A DNA stretch of 64,000 nucleotides, from positions 1 to 64,000 of the forward strand of contig NZ_JAMFLG010000025.1 in assembly GCF_023502205.1 (NCBI RefSeq), read 5' to 3'. This DNA comes from Aquiflexum sp. TKW24L (GTDB lineage Bacteria > Bacteroidota > Bacteroidia > Cytophagales > Cyclobacteriaceae). A model generated the notes under the pieces. It was given only the letters and a program-made list of their open reading frames with translations. It was not told the DNA's origin and ran no database searches. Position 1 is the stretch's first letter. Each line of letters begins with the position of its first letter. A program made the position numbers and the translations under genes. This document shows, piece by piece, positions 8,433-17,015 of this stretch.

Positions 8433-10349
8433 TTACTTTTCCACCACAGATTCAGCCATCTGCTTTACAACATTGGCAATTCCTTCAGGATCAAACCCAC
8501 ATTCTTTGTGGAGCTCGATTTGCTCACCATGTTCTACGATTCTATCAGGAATCCCTAATCTTTTTACTTGAGCTTGATAGCTATTGTCTACCATCCACTC
8601 CAAGACTGCAGAACCAAATCCACCCATCAAACAGCCATCCTCTACAGTCAATACTTTTTTGAATTTACCAAAAACTTCATGCAACATAGCCTCATCTAGT
8701 GGCTTGACAAATCTCATGTCGTAATGAGCCGGATTGAAACCATCTTTTTGAAGTGTTTCGCAGGCAGTGACAGCATAGTTCCCGATATGGCCAATCGTCA
8801 AAATGGCAACATCCTCTCCCTCTTTGATGATTCTGCCTTGACCGACCGGAATTTCTCTCATCGGAGTTCGCCAATCCACCATAACACCTTGTCCCCTAGG
8901 ATACCTGATAGAAAAAGGCCCTTCAAATTTGGTGGCTGTGTACATCAGGTTTCTTAATTCCTCCTCGTCCATAGGAGAAGATACGACAAGATTTGGAATA
9001 CATCTGAAAAATGAAATATCGTATGCCCCGTGGTGCGTAGGCCCATCAGCTCCGGCAAAACCTGCCCTGTCCAAGCAAAATACGACTTGTAAATTTTGGA
9101 GACAAACATCGTGGATGACTTGATCATAAGCCCTTTGCATAAAAGAGCTGTAAATGTTACAGAAAGGAATCAGTCCTTGCGTAGCAAGGCCAGCGGAAAA
9201 GGTTACCGCGTGCTGCTCCGCAATTCCAACATCAAATGCCCTATCGGGCATCTCATTCATCATGATATTCATCGATGAGCCGGAAGGCATCGCAGGGGTT
9301 ACCCCCATTATTTTGTTATTTTCCTTGGCCAATTCCACAATCGTATGTCCAAAAACATCTTGGTATTTTGGTGCTTGGGGATTGATTGGTGTTTTTTTGT
9401 AGATCTCACCGGTAACCTTATCAAAAAGTCCCGGAGCATGCCAAGTGGTTTTGTTTCCTGTTTCGGCCGGAGCATATCCCTTTCCTTTGACAGTGATACA
9501 GTGAAGGATTTTGGGACCTGGAATATCCCGCAAATCAGCAAGAATCTCCGCCAAATGATGGACATCATGGCCGTCAACTGGGCCAAAATACCTAAGATTT
9601 AAGGATTCAAAAAGATTGCTTTGCTTCAAGACCGCAGATTTGATCGCACCTTCTACTTTTGAAACAATCTCTTGGGCTGAAGAACCAAACATGGAAATCT
9701 TACCTAAAAGATTCCAAACCTCGTCTTTGACTTTATTATAAGTATGTGAAGTAGTGATGTCAGTCAGATAATCCTTCAAAGCTCCCACATTTGGATCAAT
9801 CGACATGCAATTATCATTCAGGATAATCAGCATATTGGTGTCGGAAACACCGGCATGGTTCATTGCTTCGAAGGCCATGCCCCCGGTCATGGAACCATCT
9901 CCAATGACTGCAACATGTTGCTTTTTTAAATCTCCTTTGTACTTGGAAGCAACTGCCATTCCCAAAGCTGCCGATATAGAAGTGCTGGAATGCCCTACAC
10001 CGAAGGCATCAAATTCACTTTCAGTTCTTTTCGGAAAACCTGAAAGCCCTCCATAAAGTCTGTTGGTATGGAACTGCTCTTTTCTTCCCGTCAAAATTTT
10101 ATGGCCATATGCCTGATGTCCCACATCCCATACAAGCTGATCTTCCGGGGTATTGAGCACATAATGTAAAGCAACTGTGAGCTCCACTACCCCAAGACTC
10201 GCACCAAAATGCCCTCCATATACAGACACATTGTCAACAATAAATTGTCTAAGTTCATCGCAGATCTGTACCAATTGGTCTTTAGAAAGCTTTTTGAGAT
10301 CGGCGGGTGAATCGATCTTTGAGAGTAATTTTCCTGGTTTGATGATCAT
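8433..10349 (-). CDS. dxs: 1-deoxy-D-xylulose-5-phosphate synthase
   Basis: 638 aa, normal for Dxs. It condenses pyruvate and glyceraldehyde 3-phosphate, using thiamine diphosphate, in the first step of the MEP isoprenoid pathway. Visible are VYGGHFGASLGVVELTVALH near the N-terminus, the TPP-binding GDGSMTGGMAFEAMNH, the pyrimidine-domain DVGIAEQHAVTFSAGLA, DRAGFAGADGPTHHG, and the C-terminal transketolase domain. The start is taken at ATG 10349; an in-frame TTG two codons upstream is less likely. It feeds the isoprenoid precursors used by the carotenoid pathway represented by crtD at 53-54.5 kb. Confidence 0.97.
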   Translation of the reverse strand: MIIKPGKLLSKIDSPADLKKLSKDQLVQICDELRQFIVDNVSVYGGHFGASLGVVELTVALHYVLNTPEDQLVWDVGHQAYGHKILTGRKEQFHTNRLYGGLSGFPKRTESEFDAFGVGHSSTSISAALGMAVASKYKGDLKKQHVAVIGDGSMTGGMAFEAMNHAGVSDTNMLIILNDNCMSIDPNVGALKDYLTDITTSHTYNKVKDEVWNLLGKISMFGSSAQEIVSKVEGAIKSAVLKQSNLFESLNLRYFGPVDGHDVHHLAEILADLRDIPGPKILHCITVKGKGYAPAETGNKTTWHAPGLFDKVTGEIYKKTPINPQAPKYQDVFGHTIVELAKENNKIMGVTPAMPSGSSMNIMMNEMPDRAFDVGIAEQHAVTFSAGLATQGLIPFCNIYSSFMQRAYDQVIHDVCLQNLQVVFCLDRAGFAGADGPTHHGAYDISFFRCIPNLVVSSPMDEEELRNLMYTATKFEGPFSIRYPRGQGVMVDWRTPMREIPVGQGRIIKEGEDVAILTIGHIGNYAVTACETLQKDGFNPAHYDMRFVKPLDEAMLHEVFGKFKKVLTVEDGCLMGGFGSAVLEWMVDNSYQAQVKRLGIPDRIVEHGEQIELHKECGFDPEGIANVVKQMAESVVEK

Positions 10350-10481
10350 CAGCAATATGGTTCTTAATAAAGGTAATTAACATTTGACATCCCTAATTGT
10401 TTTTCCGAATAATCTTTGAATAATTACGGATTTGAAAATGGGTCTTTTTAAGCGCAAATGAATAATTTACCATTATTTGGA

Positions 10482-10489
10482 TATCTTTG
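10482..10489 (+). promoter_or_regulatory. Candidate -7 box (TATCTTTG) for scpA
   Basis: TATCTTTG fits the Bacteroidota housekeeping -7 consensus TAnnTTTG and lies 44 bp before the scpA start. No clear -33 TTTG was found at the expected distance, so this is tentative. Confidence 0.35.
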
Positions 10490-10532
10490 AACAAGATTAA
10501 TGTGCAAAATTACGAAAATAAAATAGTTTACA

Positions 10533-11282
10533 GTGAGTTTTGAAATCAAATTACCACTTTTCGAAGGACCATTCGATTTGATGCTGTTTTTTATCGAACG
10601 GGATGAGCTTGATATATATGATATTCCGATTTCAAAAATCACTCTGGATTTTCTTGATTACATCCACCATTTAGAAAAATTGGAAATTGAAGTGGCAAGT
10701 GATTTTATCCTTTTTGCCGCCACCTTGATGAAGATAAAATCCAAAATGCTCATTCCAAGGCCGGAAATTGATGAAAATGGGGAAGAAATAGATCCAAGGG
10801 AAGAATTGATCAAGCATTTATTGGAATACAAAAAATACAAATCTGTCATCCTTGAACTTGCAAAGCTGGAGGAGTCACGTCTAGCAAAAGAGTCCAGGGG
10901 CAATATTATGGCAGAACTCAAACAACTTGCAAAAGCAGATGATGTTGATGCTGAAATGCAGGACTTAGACCTTTACAAGCTTTTGAAAGTATTCCAAAAA
11001 GTAATGTCCAAGTACAGTTCTAGGACAGATGAAACAAAACATACTGTTATACAGTATCCCTATACGATAGAGCAGCAAAAAGACTTTGTCCTTGAAAAAA
11101 TGCTGTTGAAAGACCGGGTCCCCTTTACAGAATTCATCAACTACAAGCCTGAAAAAATCTTTGTCATTTATACTTTTTTGGCGATTTTGGAATTATTACA
11201 ATTATCAATGGTTACCATTACCATAGGAGAAGGATTCAACAATTTTTGGGTAGAAAAGCAAGAAACGGTTCCTTCGGTTTAA
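10533..11282 (+). CDS. scpA: Segregation and condensation protein A
   Basis: 249 aa. It begins FEIKLPLFEGPFDLMLFFIERDELDIYDIPI, the typical ScpA N-terminal domain that contacts the Smc neck, followed by ASDFILFAATLMKIKSKMLIP and a C-terminal winged-helix segment. ScpA is the kleisin linking Smc heads in chromosome condensation. The start is GTG at 10533, and the conserved N-terminus leaves no alternative. scpB is not next door; a membrane protein gene follows after 3 bp. Confidence 0.92.
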   Translation: MSFEIKLPLFEGPFDLMLFFIERDELDIYDIPISKITLDFLDYIHHLEKLEIEVASDFILFAATLMKIKSKMLIPRPEIDENGEEIDPREELIKHLLEYKKYKSVILELAKLEESRLAKESRGNIMAELKQLAKADDVDAEMQDLDLYKLLKVFQKVMSKYSSRTDETKHTVIQYPYTIEQQKDFVLEKMLLKDRVPFTEFINYKPEKIFVIYTFLAILELLQLSMVTITIGEGFNNFWVEKQETVPSV

Positions 11283-11285
11283 TTT

Positions 11286-12341
11286 ATGAAATTAGATAAT
11301 AAGCAGATTTTTGCAACCCTAAATCCGAATAAGGTCTGGTTCCCGGTAATTATTGGTTTGGGTATAGTTTTCTTGATGTTTTATCTTGATCCCAATGTCA
11401 ATGCACAAACGCTGAAGGGTGTTTTTGATGGATCAATCTGGTGGATTCTTTTGGCAATTGTAGTCATTCTTTGCCGTGATATCGGATATATGTATCGGAT
11501 CAAGGTTGTCACCGATCAGCACCTTACTTGGACTAGAGCGATTTATGTAGTAATCCTGTGGGAGTTTTCATCTGCCGTCACACCATCCGTAGTTGGAGGT
11601 TCTGCTGTTGCAATTTTCATTTTGAATAAGGAAGGGATCAAACTCGGGAAGGCCATCGCTTATGTAATGTTGACGGCTATTCTGGATAATCTATTCTTTG
11701 TAATCGGCGCACCCATTATCCTTTATTTTGCCCAGGGCAATATATTCCCGGCGAGCAGGATGATGGAAATGAGACTTGGGAGAAGTCTTGAAGTCTTATT
11801 TTGGATCAGCTATGGCCTTTACGCCTCTTATTCTTTAATAATGGCCTTAGCACTATTCTACCGGCCAAGGGTATTCAAGTGGGTTTTGTTAAAAATCTTT
11901 TCAATCAAGTGGCTAAGGAAATGGAAATATTCGGCAAATGAATTTGGCAATCAGATTATCGAGGCATCCAAGGAACTGATAGGTAAAAATTACAAATATT
12001 GGTTGACGATCATCGGGGCAACGATCTTTATATGGAGTTCGAGGTACCTAATGCTCAACGCCTTGATAGGTGCTTATGAATCTTTGTCTGTCAGTGAGCA
12101 TGTCGTCATTTTTGCCAGACAAGTCATCATGTGGATCGTGATGATGATTTCTCCGACACCTGGAAGCAGTGGTACTGCGGAGTTCTTCTTCGGGCAGTTC
12201 TTCGCAGAGTTCTTAAATGGCTACACCTTTGTGACGAGTATTCTTTGGAGAATGCTTTCCTACTATCCTTATTTGATATTGGGGGCAATTTTCCTTCCAA
12301 GATGGATCAAACAGGTGTTTTTCAAAAAGAAGGAAGATTAA
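11286..12341 (+). CDS. LPG-synthase-like / UPF0104 flippase-domain membrane protein
   Basis: 351 aa with about 8 hydrophobic segments. The signature WEFSSAVTPSVVGGSAVAIFIL and a later MMISPTPGSSGTAEFFFG match the lysylphosphatidylglycerol synthetase TM (YbhN/AglD-like) family. There is no soluble aminoacyl-transferase domain, so it is only the membrane part; such proteins are thought to move or modify lipids in the inner membrane. It starts 3 bp after scpA and ends 23 bp before murF-alr, so the three are probably one operon. Confidence 0.82.
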   Translation: MKLDNKQIFATLNPNKVWFPVIIGLGIVFLMFYLDPNVNAQTLKGVFDGSIWWILLAIVVILCRDIGYMYRIKVVTDQHLTWTRAIYVVILWEFSSAVTPSVVGGSAVAIFILNKEGIKLGKAIAYVMLTAILDNLFFVIGAPIILYFAQGNIFPASRMMEMRLGRSLEVLFWISYGLYASYSLIMALALFYRPRVFKWVLLKIFSIKWLRKWKYSANEFGNQIIEASKELIGKNYKYWLTIIGATIFIWSSRYLMLNALIGAYESLSVSEHVVIFARQVIMWIVMMISPTPGSSGTAEFFFGQFFAEFLNGYTFVTSILWRMLSYYPYLILGAIFLPRWIKQVFFKKKED

Positions 12342-12364
12342 TACCAAATTCTTAAATTAATTCG

Positions 12365-14833
12365 ATGATCCAATCTCTCACTGCACATCAGATAAGTGAA
12401 TTGGTGGATGGGGAAGTGATTTCCCAGACAGGTTCTGGCCTTGTGAGTTGGATTTCTATTGACTCCAGAAATATCCTTGAACCACCAAAAACACTTTTTG
12501 TGGCCCTAAAAGGGGCGAAATTTGATGGGCATGAATTTATTAAAACTGTTTATGAGGAAGGTGTAAGGAATTTTTTGGTCCAGAAAGGTAATATAATTCC
12601 CAATTCCCAAACAAAAGATTGCACCTTCATAGCTGTGGATAACCCACACCAAGCCCTTCAGCAATTGGCAGCGTATGAGAGGTCCTTATTTGCGGGACCA
12701 CTGGTGAGCATTACAGGAAGCAATGGCAAAACCATTGTCAAAGAATGGTTGGGGCAAGTTCTGGGGCAGAAATATGCGGTCGCAAAAAGTCCCAAAAGCT
12801 ACAACAGTCAAGTCGGAGTACCCCTTTCTGTGTTTGGTATCGAGCAAAACCATCAGGTAGCCATCATGGAAGCGGGCATCTCCAAACCCGGAGAGATGGA
12901 AAAATTGGCCGCCATCCTCCAACCTCAGATGGGGATCTTTACCAATATCGGCACTGCCCATGAAGAAGGTTTTGAATCGATGGATCAGAAATTGGCCGAA
13001 AAAGCCATGCTGTTTGACCAAAGCGAATTCATCATTTACCGAAAAGACCACGAAAAAATCCATGCTTATCTTTCCTCCAAATTTGACGAAAAGAAACTCA
13101 TCTCTTGGTCAGATACTGCAGGAGCTGACTACACACTTTCTGTCAAAAAGGAAACAGACCGATCCAAAATCCTGCTGATGAAGCCAGATTTGAGCGTCTT
13201 TACTTTTTCTGTACCCTTTGCGGACCAGGCTTCTTTGGAAAATATCCGGCATGTGATCATCGCAGCTCTTTCATTGGGACTTGAAGAGTCCTTGATACAG
13301 GAAGGACTCAATCACCTGAAGGCTGTCGAGATGAGGCTTACCCTGAAGCCGGGGATCAACGATTGCCTGATTATCGACGATACCTACAACAATGACTTGG
13401 CTGGATTGAGATTGGCTTTGGATTTTATGGCTGCCCAAAGGCCAAAGAGAAGGAAAGTTATTATTTTATCAGACATGCTTCAGGTATGGAATGTAACTGA
13501 AGTTTACAAAGAAGTCGGAAACCTGCTTACCCATCATCAGATTGATTTTCTGATTGGTGTGGGCGAAAAAATTACATCTTTAAAAGATAGCTTTGAAGGC
13601 AAAGCAGTCTTTTTTGCCGATACTGAAACCCTGCTTCTCCATGTCTCACAAGAGGATTTTGAGAATGACTTGGTATTGGTGACAGGGGCTAGAAAATTCG
13701 GATTTGAAGTAATTGTCAATAGACTGCAGCAAAGGATTCACGGGACGACTTTAGAGATCAACCTGAATGCGCTGACGCATAATTACAATTTTTATAAAAC
13801 ACAGATTTCTCCTACAACCAAAGTCATGGTCATGGTGAAGGCCTTTGCTTATGGTGGCGGAGCAGCCGAAATCGCCAATCACCTGCAACAGTTGCAGGCA
13901 GATTACCTTGCTGTTGCGTATACAGATGAGGGAGTTGCGCTGCGGGAAGCAGGAATCAGATTGCCGATCATGGTGCTCAATCCTGTTCAGGAATCATTTA
14001 TCCATCTAGAAAAATTCGATCTCGAACCGGTAGTCTATAGTCCTGAATTTTTTCAGCAAATGGGAAAATTTTGTCAAAATAGAGGTGTCCTCATGAAGAT
14101 CCATTTGGATATCGACACCGGCATGCATAGACTTGGATTTGAAGAGGAACACATTCCAAGGTTACTTTCCATGATTCAAAGTTATCCACAATTGGAGATC
14201 GGGAGCATCTACACGCATTTGGTGGGAGCTGATGAAGTTATCCACAGGGATTTTTCGTTAGAACAGCTTCGTTCTTTCCTCAATATATGTGAGATCATCA
14301 GTTCCAGCTTGGATTATAAACCTCTCCGTCATGCACTGAATTCTGCGGGAATCGTCCAATTTTCAGAATACCAAATGGACATGGTGAGGTTGGGAATAGG
14401 CTTGTATGGCGTCGAAGTTTCAGGAAAATTTGAGTCCCACCTCAAATCCATCAGTACGCTGAAAACCACCATTTCCCAAATCAAATCAGTACCCAAAGGC
14501 CAAAGCATCGGGTACAGCCGAAAGGGAATCATGGAAGAAGACGGTAAAATCGCCACCATTGCTTTAGGATATGCAGACGGCTACGACCGTAGGTTTAGCA
14601 ACGGCAAAGGATTCGTTCTGATCCATGGCAAAACAGCACCTGTCATCGGCAATGTCTGCATGGACATGACCATGGTCAATATCACGGGAATCGAGGCCAA
14701 TGAAGGAGATGAAGTGATCATTTATGGGCCCGGAATCTCCCTGAAAGAACTATCCGAAAGAATCGGAACCATCCCCTATGAGTTGCTCACCAATATCAGC
14801 AGCAGGGTAAAGCGGGTGTATTATCTGGATTGA
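12365..14833 (+). CDS. murF-alr: Bifunctional MurF / alanine racemase fusion
   Basis: 822 aa. The N-terminal half is MurF (UDP-MurNAc-tripeptide:D-Ala-D-Ala ligase): SIDSRN, the ATP loop ITGSNGKT, KSPKSYNSQVGVPL, HEEGF and LIIDDTYNND. From about residue 455 it is alanine racemase: TLEINLNALTHNYNF, the PLP lysine in MVKAFAYGGG (Lys492), GTHLVGAD-like TM-barrel strands and the C-terminal GYADGYDRRFSNGKG. The racemase makes D-Ala and MurF attaches D-Ala-D-Ala to the wall precursor, so the fusion joins two steps of peptidoglycan synthesis. This fusion is common in Bacteroidota. Three perfect DnaA boxes lie inside. Confidence 0.95.
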   Translation: MIQSLTAHQISELVDGEVISQTGSGLVSWISIDSRNILEPPKTLFVALKGAKFDGHEFIKTVYEEGVRNFLVQKGNIIPNSQTKDCTFIAVDNPHQALQQLAAYERSLFAGPLVSITGSNGKTIVKEWLGQVLGQKYAVAKSPKSYNSQVGVPLSVFGIEQNHQVAIMEAGISKPGEMEKLAAILQPQMGIFTNIGTAHEEGFESMDQKLAEKAMLFDQSEFIIYRKDHEKIHAYLSSKFDEKKLISWSDTAGADYTLSVKKETDRSKILLMKPDLSVFTFSVPFADQASLENIRHVIIAALSLGLEESLIQEGLNHLKAVEMRLTLKPGINDCLIIDDTYNNDLAGLRLALDFMAAQRPKRRKVIILSDMLQVWNVTEVYKEVGNLLTHHQIDFLIGVGEKITSLKDSFEGKAVFFADTETLLLHVSQEDFENDLVLVTGARKFGFEVIVNRLQQRIHGTTLEINLNALTHNYNFYKTQISPTTKVMVMVKAFAYGGGAAEIANHLQQLQADYLAVAYTDEGVALREAGIRLPIMVLNPVQESFIHLEKFDLEPVVYSPEFFQQMGKFCQNRGVLMKIHLDIDTGMHRLGFEEEHIPRLLSMIQSYPQLEIGSIYTHLVGADEVIHRDFSLEQLRSFLNICEIISSSLDYKPLRHALNSAGIVQFSEYQMDMVRLGIGLYGVEVSGKFESHLKSISTLKTTISQIKSVPKGQSIGYSRKGIMEEDGKIATIALGYADGYDRRFSNGKGFVLIHGKTAPVIGNVCMDMTMVNITGIEANEGDEVIIYGPGISLKELSERIGTIPYELLTNISSRVKRVYYLD

Positions 14834-14879
14834 GCTGGATTTGCTTTAATCCATTTATTGAAGAACATTTTTTTAATTT

Positions 14880-15387
14880 CTACCACCAACCTTTCTTTTT
14901 CTTGGATTGTAACGTTTCCTTCAATCTCCTCAAAAAGTTTAAATCTTCGACATCGCGTTCTTTATCTCTTCCCTTAACTGCAGCTTGTTTAAGCAAAATC
15001 AAGTCATCAATTGAAACTACCTTAATTTCAAGGTCTCCGATTTTCTTTATTTCTGCCCTTTGATAAGCAAAGCTAAAGTCAATTGTATCCAACTTCTTTA
15101 AAATTTCAATCCGCAAAGGAGGCATCCAATTCCGATCATTTTTTCTACCAAAAACATCTCTTCTTTCAAATCTCCTTCTTCAATACCAAAATCCAGGCAA
15201 GCTAAAACTGTTTTTTTAGCATTTTCAATAGTAGCATGGATAAAAATATCTAAGTCGCCTGTGCTTCTAACATGGCCATAGACACCCATAGCAAATCCCC
15301 CAATCAATAAATATTCAACTTGATGCTTATTTAGTGCTGTAATGAATGAATAAAAATTTCAGGAAATTGATTGTTAAGATTCATCAT
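14880..15387 (-). pseudogene. Frameshifted nucleotidyltransferase (MNT / AbiEii-like fold)
   Basis: Three reading-frame segments add up to one nucleotidyltransferase of about 170 aa. Segment 1 starts at ATG 15387 (MMNLNNQFPEIF); segment 2 continues YSFITALNKHQVEYLLIGG, then AMGVYGHVRSTGDLDIF with the DxD metal pair; segment 3 is PPLRIEILKKLDTIDF to the C-terminus. Adding one T in the T5 run near 15350 and one G in the GG near 15125 restores a single frame. Both lesions are therefore one-base deletions in short homopolymers, from real decay or from consensus error. The intended start overlaps the stop of the upstream gene (ATGATGAATCTTAA), implying translational coupling. Confidence 0.75.
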
Positions 15388-15580
15388 CGATATAATAAAT
15401 TTTCTTATCGACGGGAAGATTGTAAATATTTACACCTGACAGCGCATAATTAAATGCAAGGTGTTGGAAATAGCGCATAATATTCCCCTCTGCAGAAGAA
15501 TTTATGGCTTCCGAAACCAACATGTCAAGGTCTTTTTCTTCCTCAATATAATAAATGGGGATTTTGGAGTCAGTTTTCAT
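15374..15580 (-). CDS. Small hypothetical protein coupled to the nucleotidyltransferase
   Basis: 68 aa from the ATG at 15580; a longer in-frame version to 15646 exists but looks like non-coding extension. It has an acidic helical start (IPIYYIEEEKDLDMLVSEAI) and a middle MRYFQHLAFNYALSG. No family is recognised. Its stop codon lies inside the start region of the frameshifted nucleotidyltransferase, so the pair was probably a two-gene module, perhaps toxin-antitoxin-like. Confidence 0.5.
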   Translation of the reverse strand: MKTDSKIPIYYIEEEKDLDMLVSEAINSSAEGNIMRYFQHLAFNYALSGVNIYNLPVDKKIYYIDDES

Positions 15581-15918
15581 TAGCAATTGGTTTAAACCAA
15601 ATTTAGCCAGATATACCAAAAATAAAAACCAGATTTGATTTACCAAGCCTTAAACAATGCTGGTAATAGAAACCAAAATCAATTAATCCTTTTTTCTACA
15701 AGCCTGATTTGGTACCTTTACAGTATGTAAGCAACTGATAATCATATTTGACCTTGTAGGAACGTCGCACCTCACTTCACTTTTTTAGGCTTACCGGTAC
15801 TCCTCCAACACTTATTGCGCCATTGAATTTGCTGATTTTATTGCAAATACTAGGTTGAATGCCCTATAATTGACTTAAATCTGAACTTAGAATTTCCATC
15901 ATTACAAATAGAATCATC

Positions 15919-16974
15919 ATGAACTTAGCACCTGTTGAAGAATCAATTGAAGAGCTTATCGAAGTAGATACAGCCAAAATTTTGTTTGCATCATTTGAAA
16001 AAAATGATGTTTCTACAAACATCTTAGACAGTTCTGGGCTTGCCTATGATCAGATTCTGTTAGATGGGGGAAAAGACAATCTTAATCCTGTTTTCAATTT
16101 CATGACCCTCAAGCCGGCCCTTGACCATGCCACTGCCTCAGATTTTAGCTTGGTTGTCGGGATGGATTCAAAAAATGAAAGGATCACGCTAGCTGTCAAA
16201 AAAGATGAGAAAAGCGGATTTGTAATTCTAAATAGTCACCAATTGGCAGCAATCCTCCTCAATATCTGGAAAGAATCCGGGAAATATGAAGATCTGGTAT
16301 GCTTAAAATCCATACACACCTCCGATTTGGTAGAATATATGGCTCTCAAATCCGGATTGAAAATTCAAAGTGAAATAATCGAACCGGGAGAATTGAGAAA
16401 TAGCATGACGGAAGTTCAAAAGATATATCCAAGCAGTCCGATCTGTGCTTTCAATATTGACCAACAAATCTGTCATTCTGCCCTTGATTTTTCGGGAATC
16501 ATCTTGGAAATCGCCCAAAAAGAAAATGAATTGAAAGCTTCAGGTCAAACATTCTTTGATTATCTGATGGGGATCTACCATGAGTTTGGCTTCTACAAAG
16601 AAAAAACCATCACTGTAGATTTGAATACCGATGCACAGCGCTCCCATTTGCTGTCTATCATGGATAACCTCAGAAAAAATCCAAAGTCGCTTGAGTCCAC
16701 TTTCCCGCTCAACAGTGTGACGGATTACAAGAAAGGTGTGAAGTTTAATATTCTTACTGATAAACTGAATTCATTTGCAGGAAGTACGGATAATATCCTT
16801 AAAATCGAATCTGCCAATAACCTATCGGTGACTTTTGCACCATCCAAAACCAAGATGGTGTATTATATCAGTATCAAAGGAGGATTTATTTCCAAAGAAA
16901 AATATGTCATGAGAAACAAAGAAATGGATGCCGAAATCCTTCGCGTGATCCAGATGTTCAATAGAGGTCTCTGA
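15919..16974 (+). CDS. Degenerate phosphohexomutase homologue (pseudoenzyme)
   Basis: 351 aa, against about 570 for a full phosphoglucomutase/phosphomannomutase. The order of segments follows domains 2-4 of that family: SDFSLVVGMDSKNERITLAV (75-93) aligns with the metal loop usually written D-P-D-A-D-R; FVILNSHQLAAILL (101-114) with the LLNGNQ helix; HTSDLVEYMALKSGL (133-147); GQTFFDYLMGIYHEFGFYKE (209-228); and LSVTFAPSKTKMVYYIS (302-318) with the RPSGTEPK phosphate loop. The metal loop has become MDSKNER and the phosphate loop APSKTKM, and domain 1 with the phosphoserine is absent. Catalysis is therefore unlikely. The intact frame argues for a retained non-enzymatic role. A terminator follows. 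Confidence 0.7.
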   Translation: MNLAPVEESIEELIEVDTAKILFASFEKNDVSTNILDSSGLAYDQILLDGGKDNLNPVFNFMTLKPALDHATASDFSLVVGMDSKNERITLAVKKDEKSGFVILNSHQLAAILLNIWKESGKYEDLVCLKSIHTSDLVEYMALKSGLKIQSEIIEPGELRNSMTEVQKIYPSSPICAFNIDQQICHSALDFSGIILEIAQKENELKASGQTFFDYLMGIYHEFGFYKEKTITVDLNTDAQRSHLLSIMDNLRKNPKSLESTFPLNSVTDYKKGVKFNILTDKLNSFAGSTDNILKIESANNLSVTFAPSKTKMVYYISIKGGFISKEKYVMRNKEMDAEILRVIQMFNRGL

Positions 16975-16983
16975 TCAAAAATG

Positions 16984-17015
16984 ATCCCCAAGCTTAAGGT
17001 TTGGGGATTTTATTT
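16984..17015 (+). terminator. Rho-independent terminator after the phosphohexomutase homologue
   Basis: An 8-bp stem, ATCCCCAA (16984-16991) with TTGGGGAT (17001-17008), is followed by a T-rich tail (TTTATTTTTTT). It overlaps the 3' end of the convergent MFS gene. Confidence 0.75.

Larger units (their letters stand above)
316..14246. promoter_or_regulatory. Region dense in consensus DnaA boxes (TTATCCACA)
   Basis: Fifteen perfect nonamers were read by eye. Plus strand: 1989, 3650, 6731, 7543, 7962, 8287, 14182, 14238. Minus strand (written TGTGGATAA): 316, 1345, 2590, 4267, 6346, 7099, 12634. Near matches sit at 2932 (TAATCCACA), 5631 (TTATCCACC) and 8317 (CGTGGATAA). Most carry an extra G before TTATCCACA, so the shared word is usually a decamer. 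All but one (2590) lie inside coding sequence. Only one further perfect copy (21940) occurs to the right. Chance expectation for 14 kb on both strands is about 0.1. Inference: proximity to the replication origin or a DnaA-titrating locus. Confidence 0.75.

Noticed and set aside
14830-15063. A 77-aa plus-strand open frame after murF-alr
   Set aside because: Antisense to the nucleotidyltransferase pseudogene, Phe/Ser-rich, no recognisable motif.
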